Assembly: GCA_011799875.1 (NCBI GenBank)
Contig: CM022297.1
Location: forward strand, 516,019,207-516,083,206
Reading direction: 5' to 3'
From: Thinopyrum elongatum
Taxonomy: Eukaryota > Streptophyta > Magnoliopsida > Poales > Poaceae
Length of the DNA stretch: 64,000 nucleotides
Below the pieces are notes generated by a model. It was given only the letters and a program-made list of their open reading frames with translations. It did not search any database and was not told where the DNA came from. Below, in pieces: positions 32,915 to 45,041 of the stretch. Both the position numbers and the translations under genes were made by a program. The first letter of the stretch is position 1; every line of letters begins with the position of its first letter.

Positions 32915-33800
32915 TATATCTGAGGTTTTGATAACCCGGTCTGGCTTTGGATGATAAGTCGCCAGTATACTTTGATTGTGCACTTGGAGTTATGCGCTCT
33001 AAGTTTTTGGGCTGTTACCCTTACTGCATACGGCGCTGTAAGCCGGCAGTATGAACCGATTTCACAGGCCATGTAGCCTTGATTATCTGACTCATCATTG
33101 AGCATCTTTGGGTTTGATAACCCGCCCTGATAGCGGACATTAAGTCGCCAGGATATCTTTGCCTTGAGCAATCAAAATCATGATATTTCATACCTACGGG
33201 TTAATACCCATGCTGGATTACAATTATTACAGCGTCACTATGATATCAGTCTACAGGTATGACTTTTCATATTTGAATGAATATTTAGGGTTTTTCTAAC
33301 CTGCCCTGGCTATGGACTTTAAGTCGCCAGTATACTTTGGATTGCGCAATTGGAATCATGCGCTTATAAATCTTTGGGTTGTCACCCTCACTGGAGATGG
33401 CGATGTAAGCCGGCAATTTGAGCCAATTTTTCAGGTATGTTTTTAATTGTCGGATGAATATGCGAGGTTTGATAACCCGCCCTGGCTTTTGACGTTAAGT
33501 CGCCAGTATACTTTGGATTGAGCAATGGGAATCATGCGCTTATAAATCTTTGGGTTGTCACCCTCACTAAATATGGCGATGTAAGCCGGCAATGTAAGTC
33601 AATTCTACAGGTATGATTTTCCTGGTTATATGAGTATGCGAGGTTTGATAACCCGCCCTGGCTTTTGACTTTAAGTCGCCAGTATATTTTGGCTTTGATG
33701 GCCTTAATTCTAGTCTTTTCCATAATTGCATAAGACTATGTTATGTTTGGGTTGTTACCCGTCCTGGCTTTTGACGTTAAGTCGTCAGGGCATATGTTGT
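32915..33800 (+). repeat. Degenerate tandem array, period about 180 bp
   Basis: The phrase TTTGATAACCCGCCCTGGC followed by TTAAGTCGCCAGTATA recurs at about 32930, 33115, 33290, 33465, 33645 and 33755. Between most copies stand CATGCGCTTATAAATC and GATGTAAGCCGGCAA. No coding frame is shared between copies. Confidence 0.75.
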
Positions 33801-34309
33801 TTACATTGTATGCAGAACATGCAGAGCTATGGCTTACATAAATGATTAAGTTCAAGCCCATCATCAAAGATTAAAATTGGTGTTTCAAAAGGGTTATCAG
33901 TTCTTGATTTCTACAAAGGCTATAAGCCGCCGGATTACAAAAATCCCGGATTACAATGAATGCGCGTTAAGTCGCCATCGGCCAAGAGCCACTGAGTATT
34001 TAACTCTGGATTTACTTGTCAATAGACAAGATCTTATGATTGAGGTTTTTCATACCGGATTATGTTATTCAAATCTTTAATAGCCAACATGGCTGGATTT
34101 TTATTATGGTTATCAATAACCAGTATTATGATTGAGGTTTTCAAAGCCGCTTCAGAGCAATGGCTATTATTTTTTTATCCAAGAATACCGGCTCACAGCA
34201 GAGAGCATGGTTCAATATTGATATACAAGGCATTCAGCAAACATCATCCGGACAGTGGATATGATTTATTTTACAATGGAAGGAATAGTCCCAAGTCGCT
34301 GTAGGCATA

Positions 34310-35326
34310 TGACCCGGCACTTGGGGGCTACATTATTCAAATCAAGATCACATCGAGTATGCAAGTCCCATGTCACTGCGAGCATGCACCATGGTACTTG
34401 GGGGCTAATGCAAAGTCATTTTAACTCGCCTCATTGAAGACCCGACCCATCACATAGTGATGAGCCGGCCCTTGGGGGCTACCAATTGCTCCTGTCAAAG
34501 GTAACCCGAAACTTGGGTGCTACATTATATGGTGTTATTTTTTGAAATACAAGTAAAGTCCCAGCTCAATATTATCTTACTGAGCCGGCCCTTGGGGGCT
34601 ACACATTGCTGCTCCAAGTCCACATAATCAAATCTACAAAGTCCCTGCTCATTATTGCATAATGACCCGGCCCTTGGGGGCTACACATGGGAAGTACAAA
34701 GTGTTTAGTTTATGATTGGCGACTTACAGGAACAATCCGGATTTCTCCAAAGTTGCAGCATTTATATTGAAGCAAGTCTTAAGTTATCACTATGTTTTCC
34801 TCTTAAGACTTGGGGGCTACAGATGATATACATATTAGGGAGGAATTTCTTCAAATTCTCAGTTTTTTGAACAAACCAGGTATTATGTTCTCAGTTTTGG
34901 CCTGGATAACTCAAGAAAGTCAATTACATGACCCGATGTCAGCAACAATCATGACCCGGCATTATCAGTCATAACCCGGCAATTTTGAGGATCACAACTT
35001 GACAAGCTCTAGCATCATTAAGCCGGAGTATTCAAAAACTGGTTTAGCTCCAGAAGGACATCTTAAGTCCATTTTATTAAGTCAGAGCATTGAAGGCCGA
35101 CTCAAATGGATTCTTTTTTCCAATATTTTTCTACAAGCAAATTGATTATGAAGTTGGCCTATTAACCCGGACTTTCCAGGAGAAGGAAATGACAAGGACT
35201 TAAGGATGATCAGGTGCCGGTTCATAAAAAACTTTTAACCCGGAGCACAACTTGTCAAATTTGTTCTTGTGTTTATTTTGCAGGAGCAGTTTAACATGGA
35301 TAAATCCAAATTAAACTGGGGGCTAA
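34310..35326 (+). repeat. Cluster of polypurine-tract-like CTTGGGGGCTAC words
   Basis: CTTGGGGGCTA or a one-base variant stands near 34319, 34399, 34472, 34515, 34592, 34674 and 34807. The real PPT-like copy (CTGGGGGCTAATG) abuts the 3' LTR at 35327. More copies lie at 31878 and 32237-32490. Confidence 0.7.
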
Positions 35327-35997
35327 TGTCGGGGATATACCCCGCGATATGACTCGGCCGGAAGTATGACCCGGCCGGACTTGGCGACTCACTGGTAACC
35401 CGCCCTGAATTGGCGACTCACTAAGTGACCCGTCCAGATCTCTCCACTCACTGATGACCCGGCCGGGCCAGGTGACTCATTGGTGACCCGGCAGGCGGGT
35501 CAGAGGAGAGACAAGACCTGGAGGCCCAAGGCCCAGAGGGCGGCTTATGAGAAGACCGGCTCAAGGTGCGTGTCCGGTGGGCCGGCTTAAGAGGAAAGCA
35601 TACAGAATATTCCGTTACAAAGGAAGCAAGACTAGGACTCCACTTGTAGTAGAATAATCCTAATCCTACTAGGATTAGTCATGTAAACCCGCCCCTTCAA
35701 CTTATATAAGGAGGGGCAGGGCACCCCAAGAGGGACAAGTTTTTCACAAGTTGAGACAGACAAGTCAATAGCTCTCGAGAGATAGGAAGACAAAGAGCAC
35801 CCTTGTAATCATGAGCATCACCATGATCAATATCAATGAAGCAGGATGTAGGCTTTTACCTCCACCGTGAGGGGCCGAACCTGGGTAAAACCTTGCGTCT
35901 CTCGATTTCGACCAACCCCTTCAAGCTACCACGTAGATGCGTTGGCCTCACGACTAAGTCCTCACACTAGGACATCTGCCGTGACAAATCCACGACA
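35327..35997 (+). repeat. 3' LTR of the non-autonomous element
   Basis: 671 bp, TGTCGGGG to CACGACA, TATA-like at 35703-35709, followed by the TSD CCATG. Confidence 0.85.
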
Positions 35998-37191
35998 CCA
36001 TGCGATGATATTGGATCCTGGAATTGGAATCGATTGAAATTGGAATTTCACCAAAAAAAATATCCTATGCATCTAGTTCATCGTGATCGAAATTATATAT
36101 ATAATTTTTGGCCTCGTGAAGGAGAAAGTATCGCTCTAGCTTGGGGGAGGCTTAAGTCAATGTTATATTCATGCCCCAATCATGAGCTCTCAAGAGAAAT
36201 TATTATTTAAAATTTTTATGCTCGGCTTTCTCGTGATGATCAATCCATGCTTGATACTTCTTGTACTGGTTCTTTTATGAAGAAGACTATTGAATTCAGG
36301 TGGAATCTTTTAGAAAGAATTAAACGCAACTCTGAAGATTGGGAACTCGACGAGGGTAAAGAGTCAGGTATTAAGCTTAAGTATGACTGTGTTAAATCTT
36401 TTATGAATACCGATGCTTTTCAAAAGTTTAGCACTAAATATGGACTTGACTCTGAGATAGTCGCCTCCTTTTGTGAATCATTTGCTACCCATGTTGATCT
36501 CCCTAAGGAGAAGCGGTTTAAATATCACCCACCTATTAAAGAAGAAATTAAAGAACCGGTAATAGCTAAAGATGAAACTATTATTTATAATGTTGATCCA
36601 GTTGTTCCTACTCCTTATATTGAAAAACCACCTTTCCCTGTTAGGATAAAGGAACATGCTAAAGTTTCAACTGTGGTCAACAAAAATAATGTTAGAGCAT
36701 CCAAACTTGGTGAACAAATCAAAGTAGAACCTAGTGTTGCTATGGTTAAAGATCTCTTGGTTGAAAATATAGATGGGCATGTTATTTACTTCTGTGATGA
36801 AGCTGCTAGAATTGCCAAACACGATGAAAAAGATAAACATAGACCTGTTGTTGGCATGCCCGTTGTCTCAGTTAAAATAGGAGATCACTGTTATCATGGT
36901 TTATGTGACATAGGTGCTAGCGTGAGTGCTATTCCTTTTACCTTATATCAAGAAATTATGAATGATATAGCACCCGCTGGAATAGAAGACATAGATGTTA
37001 CTATTAAACTTGCTAATAGAGACAACATCACACCACTTGGGATTGTTAGAGATGTTGAAGTCTTGTGTGGGAAAATAAAATACCCTACTGATTTTCTTGT
37101 TCTTCATTCCCCACAAGATGACTTTTGTCCCATTATCTTTGGTAGACCTTTCTTGAACACCGTTAATGCTAAAATAGATTGTGAGAAATAA
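35998..37191 (+). pseudogene. gag: Element B: gag C-terminal part and aspartic protease
   Basis: From the TSD the gag core resumes (WNRLKLEFH, WPREGESIALAWGRLKSM). A TAA at 36208 replaces a Gln codon that A keeps. The long frame from 36247 runs through the gag tail (KTIEFRWNLLERIKRN, FATHVDLPKEKRFKYHPPI) into the protease (GLCDIGASVSAIP, active-site DIGA at about 36907-36918, and IIFGRPFLNTV). TAA at 37189 fits CAA, as A still has it. The protease would cut the polyprotein in the particle. Confidence 0.82.
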
Positions 37192-38716
37192 ACTGTCGGT
37201 GTTAATTTTGGTGATGAGTCTCATGAGTTTAATTTTTCTAAGTTTAGTAGAAGACATCATAAGAAAGAATTGTCTAGTAAGGATGAAATAATTGGTCTTG
37301 CCTCTATTGCTGTGCCTCCTACTAATCCACCAGAGCAATATTTGCTAGACCATGAAAATGATATGCATCTGCATGAAAGAAATGAAATAGATAAAAATTT
37401 CTTTGAACAACGACCTCTGCTTAAACAGAATTTGCCTATTGAAACTCTAGGAGGTCCTCCTCCACCTAAAGGTGATCCTATGTTTGAATTAAACAATTAC
37501 CAGACACTTTGAAATATGCTTATCTTGATGAGAAAAAGATATATCATGTTATTATTAGTGCTAACCTTTCAGAACATGAAGAAGAAAGATTATTGAAAGT
37601 TCTGAAGAAGCACCGAGCTGCTATTGGATATACTCTTGATGATTTAAAGGGCATTAGCCCCACTCTCTGTCAGCATAAAATTAATATGGAACCTGATGCT
37701 AAACCCGTTGTTGATCATCAACGACGTTTAAATCCTAAAATGAAAGAAGTGGTAAGAACTGAAATATTGAAGCTTCTGGAAGCAGGTATAATCTATCCTA
37801 TAGCTGATAGTAGATGGGTAAATCCTGTTCATTGTGTCCCTAAGAAGGGGGGTATTACTGTTGTTCCTAATGATAAAAATGAACTTATCCCACAAAGAAT
37901 TGTTACTAGCTACAGAATGGTAATTGATTTTAGAAATTAAATAAAGCAACTAGAAAAGATCATTACCCTTTGCCTTTTATTGATCAAATGCTAGAAAGAT
38001 TATCAAAGCACACACACTTTTGTTTCCTTGATGGATATTCTGGTTTTTCTCAAATACCTGTTTCACAACCTGATCAAGAGAAAACCACCTTTACTTGTCC
38101 TTTTGGAACTTATGCTTATAGACATATGCCTTTTGGTTTATGTAATGCACCTGCTACTTTTCAAAGATGTATGACTGCTATATTCTCTGATTTTTGTGAA
38201 AAGATTGTTAAGGTTTTCATGGATGATTTTTCCGTTTACGAAACTTCTTTTGATGATTGCTTAAGCAACCTTGATCGAGTTTTGCAGAGATGCAAGCAAA
38301 CTAATCTTGTCTTGAATTGGGAGAAGTGCCACTTTATGGTTAATGAAGGTATTGTCTTGGGACATAAAATTTTTGAGCGAGGTATTGAGGTGGATAAAGC
38401 AAAGGTTGATGCAATTGAGAAAATGCCATGTCCTAGAGATACCAAAGGTATTCGTAGTTTCCTCGGTCATGCTGGTTTCTATAGAAGGTTTATTAAGGAC
38501 TTCTCTAAAATTTCTAGGCCTCTTAGAAATCTTTTACAAAAGGATGTTCCATTTGTTTTTGATGATGATTGTGTAGAAGCTTTTGAAACACTTAAGAAAG
38601 CCTTAATTTCTGCACCTATTGTTCAACCACCTGATTGGAACTTGCCTTTTGAAATTATGTGTGATGCTAGTGCTTATGCTGTTGGTGCTGTTCTAGGACC
38701 AAGAGTTGATAACAAA
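37192..38716 (+). pseudogene. pol: Element B: protease-RT linker and reverse transcriptase
   Basis: The linker (HENDMHLHERNEIDKNFFEQ) runs to 37512, where a base loss causes a stop. RT continues from 37509 in the next frame (VLKKHRAAIGYTLDDLKG, WVNPVHCVPKKGG, MVIDFR). After 37935 a missing base moves it on to the frame from 37970 (FLDGYSGFSQIPV, PFGLCNAPATFQRCM, catalytic FMDD, SFLGHAGFYRRFIKDFS). The frame ends inside the RNase H N-part (CDASAYAVGAVLG) at the insertion at 38717. The frameshift after MVIDFR is identical in A. Confidence 0.87.
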
Positions 38717-41700
38717 TGTGGCACCCCGATAGAGGGACGACGCACGCCAGTCCCTAGGATAAGACCTAGCGCACGTCAAAGACATGATTCAGCAATTCCA
38801 GGCACAAAAATGGCTTTATTATATGAAATGGAGTATTAAAATACTGTTGCTTACAACAATATTACATGGCTCCAAGGCTAACTAAAATGGCAGCGGAGAT
38901 CTTGGTTTAGCAGCAACGACGTCTCTAGCTGGGCTCCACAACTCACAGGACTGGCTGGGTTACGATCTAGCCTGACGGATCTTCTCCTGCAACTGGCCAC
39001 GTGCAAGGCCAGGTGAGTACTTTGAATGTACTCGCAAGACAACCAAATACATAGCATCCAAACAAGCAGATGACAAAGCAAGCCCTATGCTATTATAAGG
39101 ATTTATTCTAAATACGGCATGGAATTAACAGGAAAACATGGATCAGGCATATCAACTACATAACATAGCATGGCAATGATCACATTAGGTGTTTAAAGTG
39201 CTTACTGTTACCGAATACCAACTTACTCTCTTCTGGGTTGTCCCACAACCCTCGGAATACTCATGATCCACTGCGCACTTTCAAACATAAGACAAGTTCT
39301 TCCATCATTATTATCTTTGTTACGGTTGACCACCTAGTGAGGCCTGGACGGACTGTCCAATACCATGGACGCGCTATTCGAATAGGTTCTTACACTCTGC
39401 AAAGATTGCGCACTTTACCCACACCATGGAGCACCTGGCCTCGTGATCCCATTCGGGTGGACCAGTGTTGCTCCAACGAAACCAGCCTGACCCGTGACTG
39501 TCCCATCGTACCACCGGCAATCATCCTCCCTCGGAGTCCTGCCCTGGGTGGCCCCTACGTCACCTCGTGACACCGGCCACCGTCGTGACCAAACTAAACT
39601 GTCCCAAAGGGGGACTCCAGGGTTAAACAATCAACTGGGCTCACAGGGTTATCGCCGCCTACCTGATCAGGGTAGCACGCACGCATAACCCTCCCTGTCT
39701 GGAGGTACCGGTGAAAGAGTACGGAGCCAGACCAAGTCAAGGCCGTCCCATACCGGCAAATGTGGCTGCACGGATAAGCCCGAACAGGTGACTCTAGATC
39801 AACCGACTAAGTTTAGTTTATAAATTCAATTTAACATCTTCATCATCGCACCATTACATCAACGATTATAAGCGGGAACAATCTCTTAACAACAGCATAG
39901 CAAAATCATAACAATGTTGACAAACATGGCATGAGATCAAATCATAGTACGAACATGATAATGGTATTCAAAATATTGTTGCTAGCATGGGAGAACATGG
40001 CATGGAAGTAATTCATGATATCATGTGGTAAATAACACTAGCATCAGGCACATATAAAATAATAGGGCTATGGTAGCGCACACTAACAAATGATCCGGAA
40101 CATACTGCAATACATACACAGGGTGCAAGCAAAGTCATCACGCAAGTTCGGAGCTCATGATAAGAGGTTGGCTTGCCTGGGGTTGAAGGAATACGCTGGG
40201 TGGAAGTGCAATAAAACTCCGGGAAGATTTGCCGGAAAAGTTTCCCTCTCGAAGGGGCTGATCGAAGGGCAAGGGCAAAATGGTCATTTTCATAGTGTGA
40301 AAACATTATGAAAATGATGCCATCGGAACGGGCTCGATGATCTGAAGACGTGGGCGTTGGTTTTACCTCAATCGGAGTTACGGTCGCGAAGTTAGCGTCG
40401 TTCGTTCGTTAGGCAGAAAACATACAAAAACCTGTCCGTTTCTGGCCTTAACGGGTGAACGTCCACTATTTAATGGATTCGGCCGCTGGCTGAAAAAATG
40501 AAAGCGCATTCCGGCGTTTACTCTTTCACTGAACGGAAAGCAGATTTAGCTGGGTGCGCCTCCACACATCCTGCTGGGCCCGGGCGCCGGTCACTTACAG
40601 GTGGCCCCCAGCTCATCTCTTATCTCTCTCCTCTCTTCTCTTGCCCACGACCAGAGAACAGAGGAGGAGCAGGGGCGCTCGGCCGGCCTGACGCCGACGC
40701 TTCCTGACGGCCCCGGCCGGGGTTCGGCCACCGGAGGACGCGGGAGGTGGCGCCGCACCGGAGAGACCCAGTAAGGGTTGCGGGAGAGGGCCGAGGTGCC
40801 CACGGCGCCGGTCGTGGCGGACGGCAGGGGCAGCTCGGGCAACGGCCGCCAGTGCTCCGGTCATGGAAAAAAGGAGGCGAGGCACTAGGGGTGCTTGCGG
40901 CGACGAGGGGAGCGCCATGGAGTGGCCTAGAGGGCGAGAGGGGGCTCAGGTGGCTCTAATTTGAGAGGAGGCCGACGGCAAGGCTTCGGCCATGGGAGGC
41001 AGGGAGAGCCCGGGGAGCTCAGCTGAGGGGACGAGGGGGTTGCTAGTGAGGAGAGGAGCTCGGGGCATGCCTTGAATAGCTGCGGGAGAAGGTTCGAGAG
41101 GGAGAGGAGCTGGCACCGAAGCTCCGCGAGGCATGGCGATACTCCGGCGGGGAATCCATGTCGGCACGGCCATCCATGGGCTAGAGGACAATGAGAAGAG
41201 GGCTCCAGAAGGCCCTCGCGCACGGTGGAGAGCTCGCCGATGCTCCCGGACAAGCTGGGACTCGCCGGAGACGGCTCCCGATGGCTCCAGTGCACAGGGC
41301 ACTGCATTTGGCGTGCTCTGCCCATGGTCACCACGTGGCCACGGCATTGCCACGCCCTACGCGATGCGAAAACTTGTCTAGGGGGTTCTCCACTCTTCCC
41401 TGAGCTGACCTGACCCCTCAAGTAAGAACAGGGAGGCCTGGTGTGACTACACCTAGGTCAAACAGTTTCCAGCAGCAAGGTGTTTGACATGTAGTGTGGC
41501 CACCACAGTGCTCTTCTTGGCTTGATCTCTGGCATGGGTCAATCATCTAGAAAGGTGGTCATCCTGGCCAAGGTTCAGCACCAATGAACCAGTCTAGACG
41601 GTACTTCCTTTGTAACCTTGCCCACTGACCAGAAATGACGATGAGGATGCTGGGGTCAAATGGCTGGATGGATTTGGATGATTTTTGGTGTAGGGTGATG

Positions 41701-42625
41701 ATTTGGTTATGAGAGCTCGCTGGAAAAGTTTTAGCTCAAATTGATCCTCTATGAGGGTACTTCCTTCACAGGGATGCCATCTGAACAGAAACTTAAGAAA
41801 ATTATAGCAAAGATTGCTTTGATGAATTGAGTTGATTTTTGGTTTAGAGTAGTAACATATCAATATGCACTACCCTGAAAAAATTCTGCTCAATTGGATC
41901 AAGGAATCAAGCACTTCCTTTACAAAATTTCAGACAAGGCAGAAACTTGTATTGGATCATGTGCTCAAATTTTGAACTGTGGAACATGAGGTTTGAAGGG
42001 AAATGGTGAAGATATGGATTGGGAAAGCTCCATAAATTATTTGGGATTCTTCCTAGCTACCAAAATGGTAGTTCCTTTGGAAAGGCCCCAAATGAAATAT
42101 TGGCTTTAAATAGGAAAATGCAATTTCCCTTATTTAATTATGGCCAATATTTTTATGAGAGCTCAATATGATCATAAAGAATATCTCCACAAGTTTTCAT
42201 GAACTTTGGAGATGAATAAATATTTTCTTGGATTTAATTCCTCAGAAAGGCAGAAAAAGGAATTAATTCTAGATGAAAAATATTGCATATGACTTGGCAA
42301 TATTTTTGCACATCTAGGGTTTATGAATGAAGGAGGATCTCCTGAAATTTTGGGAGGATTAACAGAGCAAGGAAAATGAGAGCTCCTTTGTAAACACAAA
42401 GGCAGGATTTCCAATTCCAATATTTTGGAACCAGGGTTTGAATGAGATTCGGGGTTTACTGGCAGGAGCTTGGCTGGCACAAGAGCATGGGAAAGGTACT
42501 GATAGGTTGAGGATTGTCTAGATTCACCTGGTCACTCACCAGATTCCAGAGGAAAAATTTGGGAGAGGAAAGCTAGGAAGGAATAACAGCACAAAAATCG
42601 ATAACCTAATTTTTGGGATGTTACA
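38717..42625 (-). mobile_element. Solo-LTR-like insertion, 3.9 kb, unclassified long-LTR family
   Basis: On the minus strand it starts TGTAACATCCC and ends GGGGTGCCACA. A perfect 5-bp TSD ACAAA flanks it (38712-38716 and 42626-42630), and removing it restores RNase H. No second LTR, PBS or pol is found, so it behaves as a solo LTR. The interior has a GC-rich block at 40550-41420, open in several frames by composition only, and AT-rich text at 41600-42500. No gene is supported. The style recalls long-LTR Triticeae groups such as Sukkula. Confidence 0.75.
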
Positions 42626-43096
42626 ACAAATTAAATGTTATTCATTATGCTAGTAAAACTCTAGACACTGCCCAACGCAATTATGCTACTACTGAAAAAG
42701 AATTTTTAGCGGTTGTGTTTGCTTGTGACAAATTTAGATCTTACATTGTTGATTCTAAAGTGATTGTTCACACTGATCATGCTGCTATAAAATATCTTAT
42801 GAAAAAGAAAGATGCTAAACCTAGACTTATTAGGTGGGTTCTTTTGCTACAAGAATTTGACTTACATATCACTCATAGAAAGGGAGCTGAGAACCCTGTT
42901 GCTGATAACTTGTCTAGGTTAGAAAATATTCTTGATGACCCACAATGTATTAATGATAATTTTTCTGATGAACAATTAGCTGCAATAAATGTTTCTCATA
43001 ACACTCCTTGGTATGCTAACTATGCAAATTACATTGTTGCTAAATACATACCACCTAGTTTCACATACCAACAAAGGAAAAAAATTCTTCTATGAT
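42626..43096 (+). pseudogene. pol: Element B: RNase H
   Basis: After the TSD the frame continues with [51 protein letters not shown] and ADNLSRLEN. These are the RNase H and connection region of a Gypsy pol that removes RNA from the RNA-DNA hybrid. An extra A in the A-run at about 43080 ends the frame. Confidence 0.85.
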
Positions 43097-44328
43097 TTAA
43101 GACATTACTTTTGGGATGACCCACATCTTTATAAAGGAGTAGATGGTATTATTAGACGTTGTGTACCTGAGCATGAACAGGGACAAATCTTACGGAAATG
43201 TCACTCCGAAGCTTATGGAGGGCATCATGCGGGAGATAGAACTGCTCACAAGGTATTGCAATCTGGTTTTTATTGGCCTACTCTCTTCAAGGATGCCCGT
43301 AAGTTTGTTTTATCTTATGATGAATGTCAAAGAATTGGAAATATTGGTAAGAGTCAAGAAATGCCTATGAATTATTCACTTGCTGTTGAACCATTTGATG
43401 TTTGGGGATTTGATTACATGGGACCTTTTCCTTCCTCTAATGGGTATACTCATATTTTGGTTGCTGTTGATTATGTCACTAAGTGGGTAGAAGCTATTCC
43501 AACTAGTAGCGCTGATCACAACACCTCTATTAAAATGCTTAAGGAAGTCATTTTCCCAAGGTTTGGAGTCCCTAGATATTTAATGACTGATGGTGGTTCC
43601 CATTTTATTCATGGTGCTTTCCGTAAAATGCTTGCTAAGTATGATGTCAACCATAGAATTGCATCACCCTATCATCCTCAGTCTAGTGGTCAAGTTGAAC
43701 TTAGCAATAGAGAAATAAAGTTAATTTTACAAAAAAACTGTCAATAGGTCCCGAAAGAATTGGTCTAAGAAATTAGATGATGCACTTTGGGCTTATACAA
43801 CAGTATATAAAAATCCCATGGATATGTCTCCTTATAAAATGGTTTATGGAAAAGCTTGTCATTTGCCTCTTGAGTTAGAACATAAAGAATATTGGGCAAT
43901 TAAAGAACTCAACTATGATTTGAAACATGTCGGTGAAAAGAGGTTATTTGATATTAGATGAATGGAGAACCCAAGCTTATGAAAATGCCATGTTATTTAA
44001 AGAAAAAGATAAAAGATGGCATGATAAGAGAATCCAAAAGCGTGAGTTTAAAGTTGGAGAATATGTTCTTTTGTACAACTCTTATTTCCGATTCTTTGCA
44101 GGAAAACTCCTCTCCAAATGGGAAGGACCCTATGTTATCGAGGAGGTTTATCGATCTGGAGCCATCAAAATAAATAATGCCGAGGGTACTAACCCGAAGG
44201 TTGTCAATGGGCAAAGAATAAAAAATTATATCTCAGGTACGCCCATCATTGTTGAAAGCAATATTATCCAAATTACGACACCGGAAGAACACATAAAGGA
44301 AACCTTCCGGAACATTCCAGAATCATGA
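43080..44328 (+). pseudogene. pol: Element B: integrase
   Basis: The frame 42989-43747 holds the zinc-binding part ([14 protein letters not shown] and C..C spacing) and the DDE core (D in [11 protein letters not shown] in [10 protein letters not shown] in [13 protein letters not shown]). A frameshift in the A-run at about 43735 and another near 43950 lead into the C-terminal domain (VLLYNSYFRFFAGKLLSKWEGPYVI) ending at 44328. No chromodomain is seen after it, as expected for Athila-like rather than chromovirus elements. Confidence 0.85.
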
Positions 44329-44618
44329 AAAAAAGAGGAGGTACGTGATACAGTAAGTAAACGGACTCCGAAAAATCCGCAAAAATATTTTCTGTCAGTT
44401 TTGGAATATATCAAAAATTAGGAAAAAAAGAAACAACCAGGAAGGCACCCCTGGTGGGTTGTGCCCACCTCGGGTACCTTCCGGACTCTATTTTTCTTCC
44501 GTTTGCTTGTTTCCCAAGATAAAAAAATCTTTATATACCCCCCAACCTATTGACCACCGTATCACGGAGAAATCTTCTGTTCTTTTTTTCTTGCTGTTTT
44601 CCTGACAGATTTGAAAAT

Positions 44619-45041
44619 ATGTCATCCCAAGATTCGGAGGGTGAGAGCTATGTTGCTGATTATATCTCAAACCCCAAGGTTTATGGTGATGAGGAGCACT
44701 ATAGCTGGACTTCGGAGGAGGAAGAAGATTATGGCCCTAAAGGGGAAGAGGAGACAAGCTCAGACGAAGATGAAGTTCCATTACCTCAACCTGGGGACAT
44801 GCACGTGGAATTCAAGAAGTCAAGTCTCCCCAACAAAGCAAAGAAACCTAAGATCCAGTTTATCCCCTTTCGTCTCTTGCAGGAAAACAAGCAAGAATTA
44901 TGCAAAAAGATATTAGAGCTCAAGCAGGAGATCAGTGACCTAAAGGAGGAAAATTTCATCCTCAAGCGTAAGCTAAGGAAGGCAGACAAACCCTCTACTT
45001 CATCAACACCACCTCCTTCTTCATCACCAAAGGAAAATTGA
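44619..45041 (+). CDS. Element B: small coiled-coil ORF after pol
   Basis: 140 residues from the ATG at 44619; the frame is open from 44550. The N-half is acidic (EEEEDYGPKGEEETSSDEDE), the C-half contains a leucine-zipper-like coiled coil (about residues 85-120) and ends in a Ser/Pro tail. A pyrimidine-rich run ending in CTGACAG lies 11 bases before the ATG and could be a splice acceptor for a subgenomic RNA. Position after integrase matches the extra ORF of Athila-type elements, but it lacks signal peptide or membrane segments, so an envelope role is not supported. This is one of the few intact frames here. Confidence 0.6.
   Translation: MSSQDSEGESYVADYISNPKVYGDEEHYSWTSEEEEDYGPKGEEETSSDEDEVPLPQPGDMHVEFKKSSLPNKAKKPKIQFIPFRLLQENKQELCKKILELKQEISDLKEENFILKRKLRKADKPSTSSTPPPSSSPKEN

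Larger units (their letters stand above)
29011..35997 (+). mobile_element. Non-autonomous LTR retrotransposon, 7.0 kb
   Basis: LTRs at 29011-29661 and 35327-35997 start TGTCGGGGATATA and end CACGACA. Flanking TSDs are CTATG (29006-29010) and CCATG (35998-36002), one mismatch. A PBS-like ATTGGTGCCACCGTGGGGC follows the 5' LTR and a G-rich tract (AAACTGGGGGCTAA) precedes the 3' LTR. The 5.7-kb interior has no gag or pol motif. It consists of repeats and GC-rich filler, so the element must have used proteins from another one. PBS and LTR style suggest the Tat/Retand group. Confidence 0.82.

Noticed and set aside
32915..33800. CRISPR-like array
   Set aside because: Units are about 180 bp, degenerate, without constant short repeats and unique spacers, in a plant retroelement.
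40550..41420. GC-rich ORFs of 70-160 codons in the 3.9-kb insertion
   Set aside because: Multiple overlapping frames on both strands with Arg/Pro/Ala/Gly bias. No start context or domain, and they lie inside a solo-LTR-like element.
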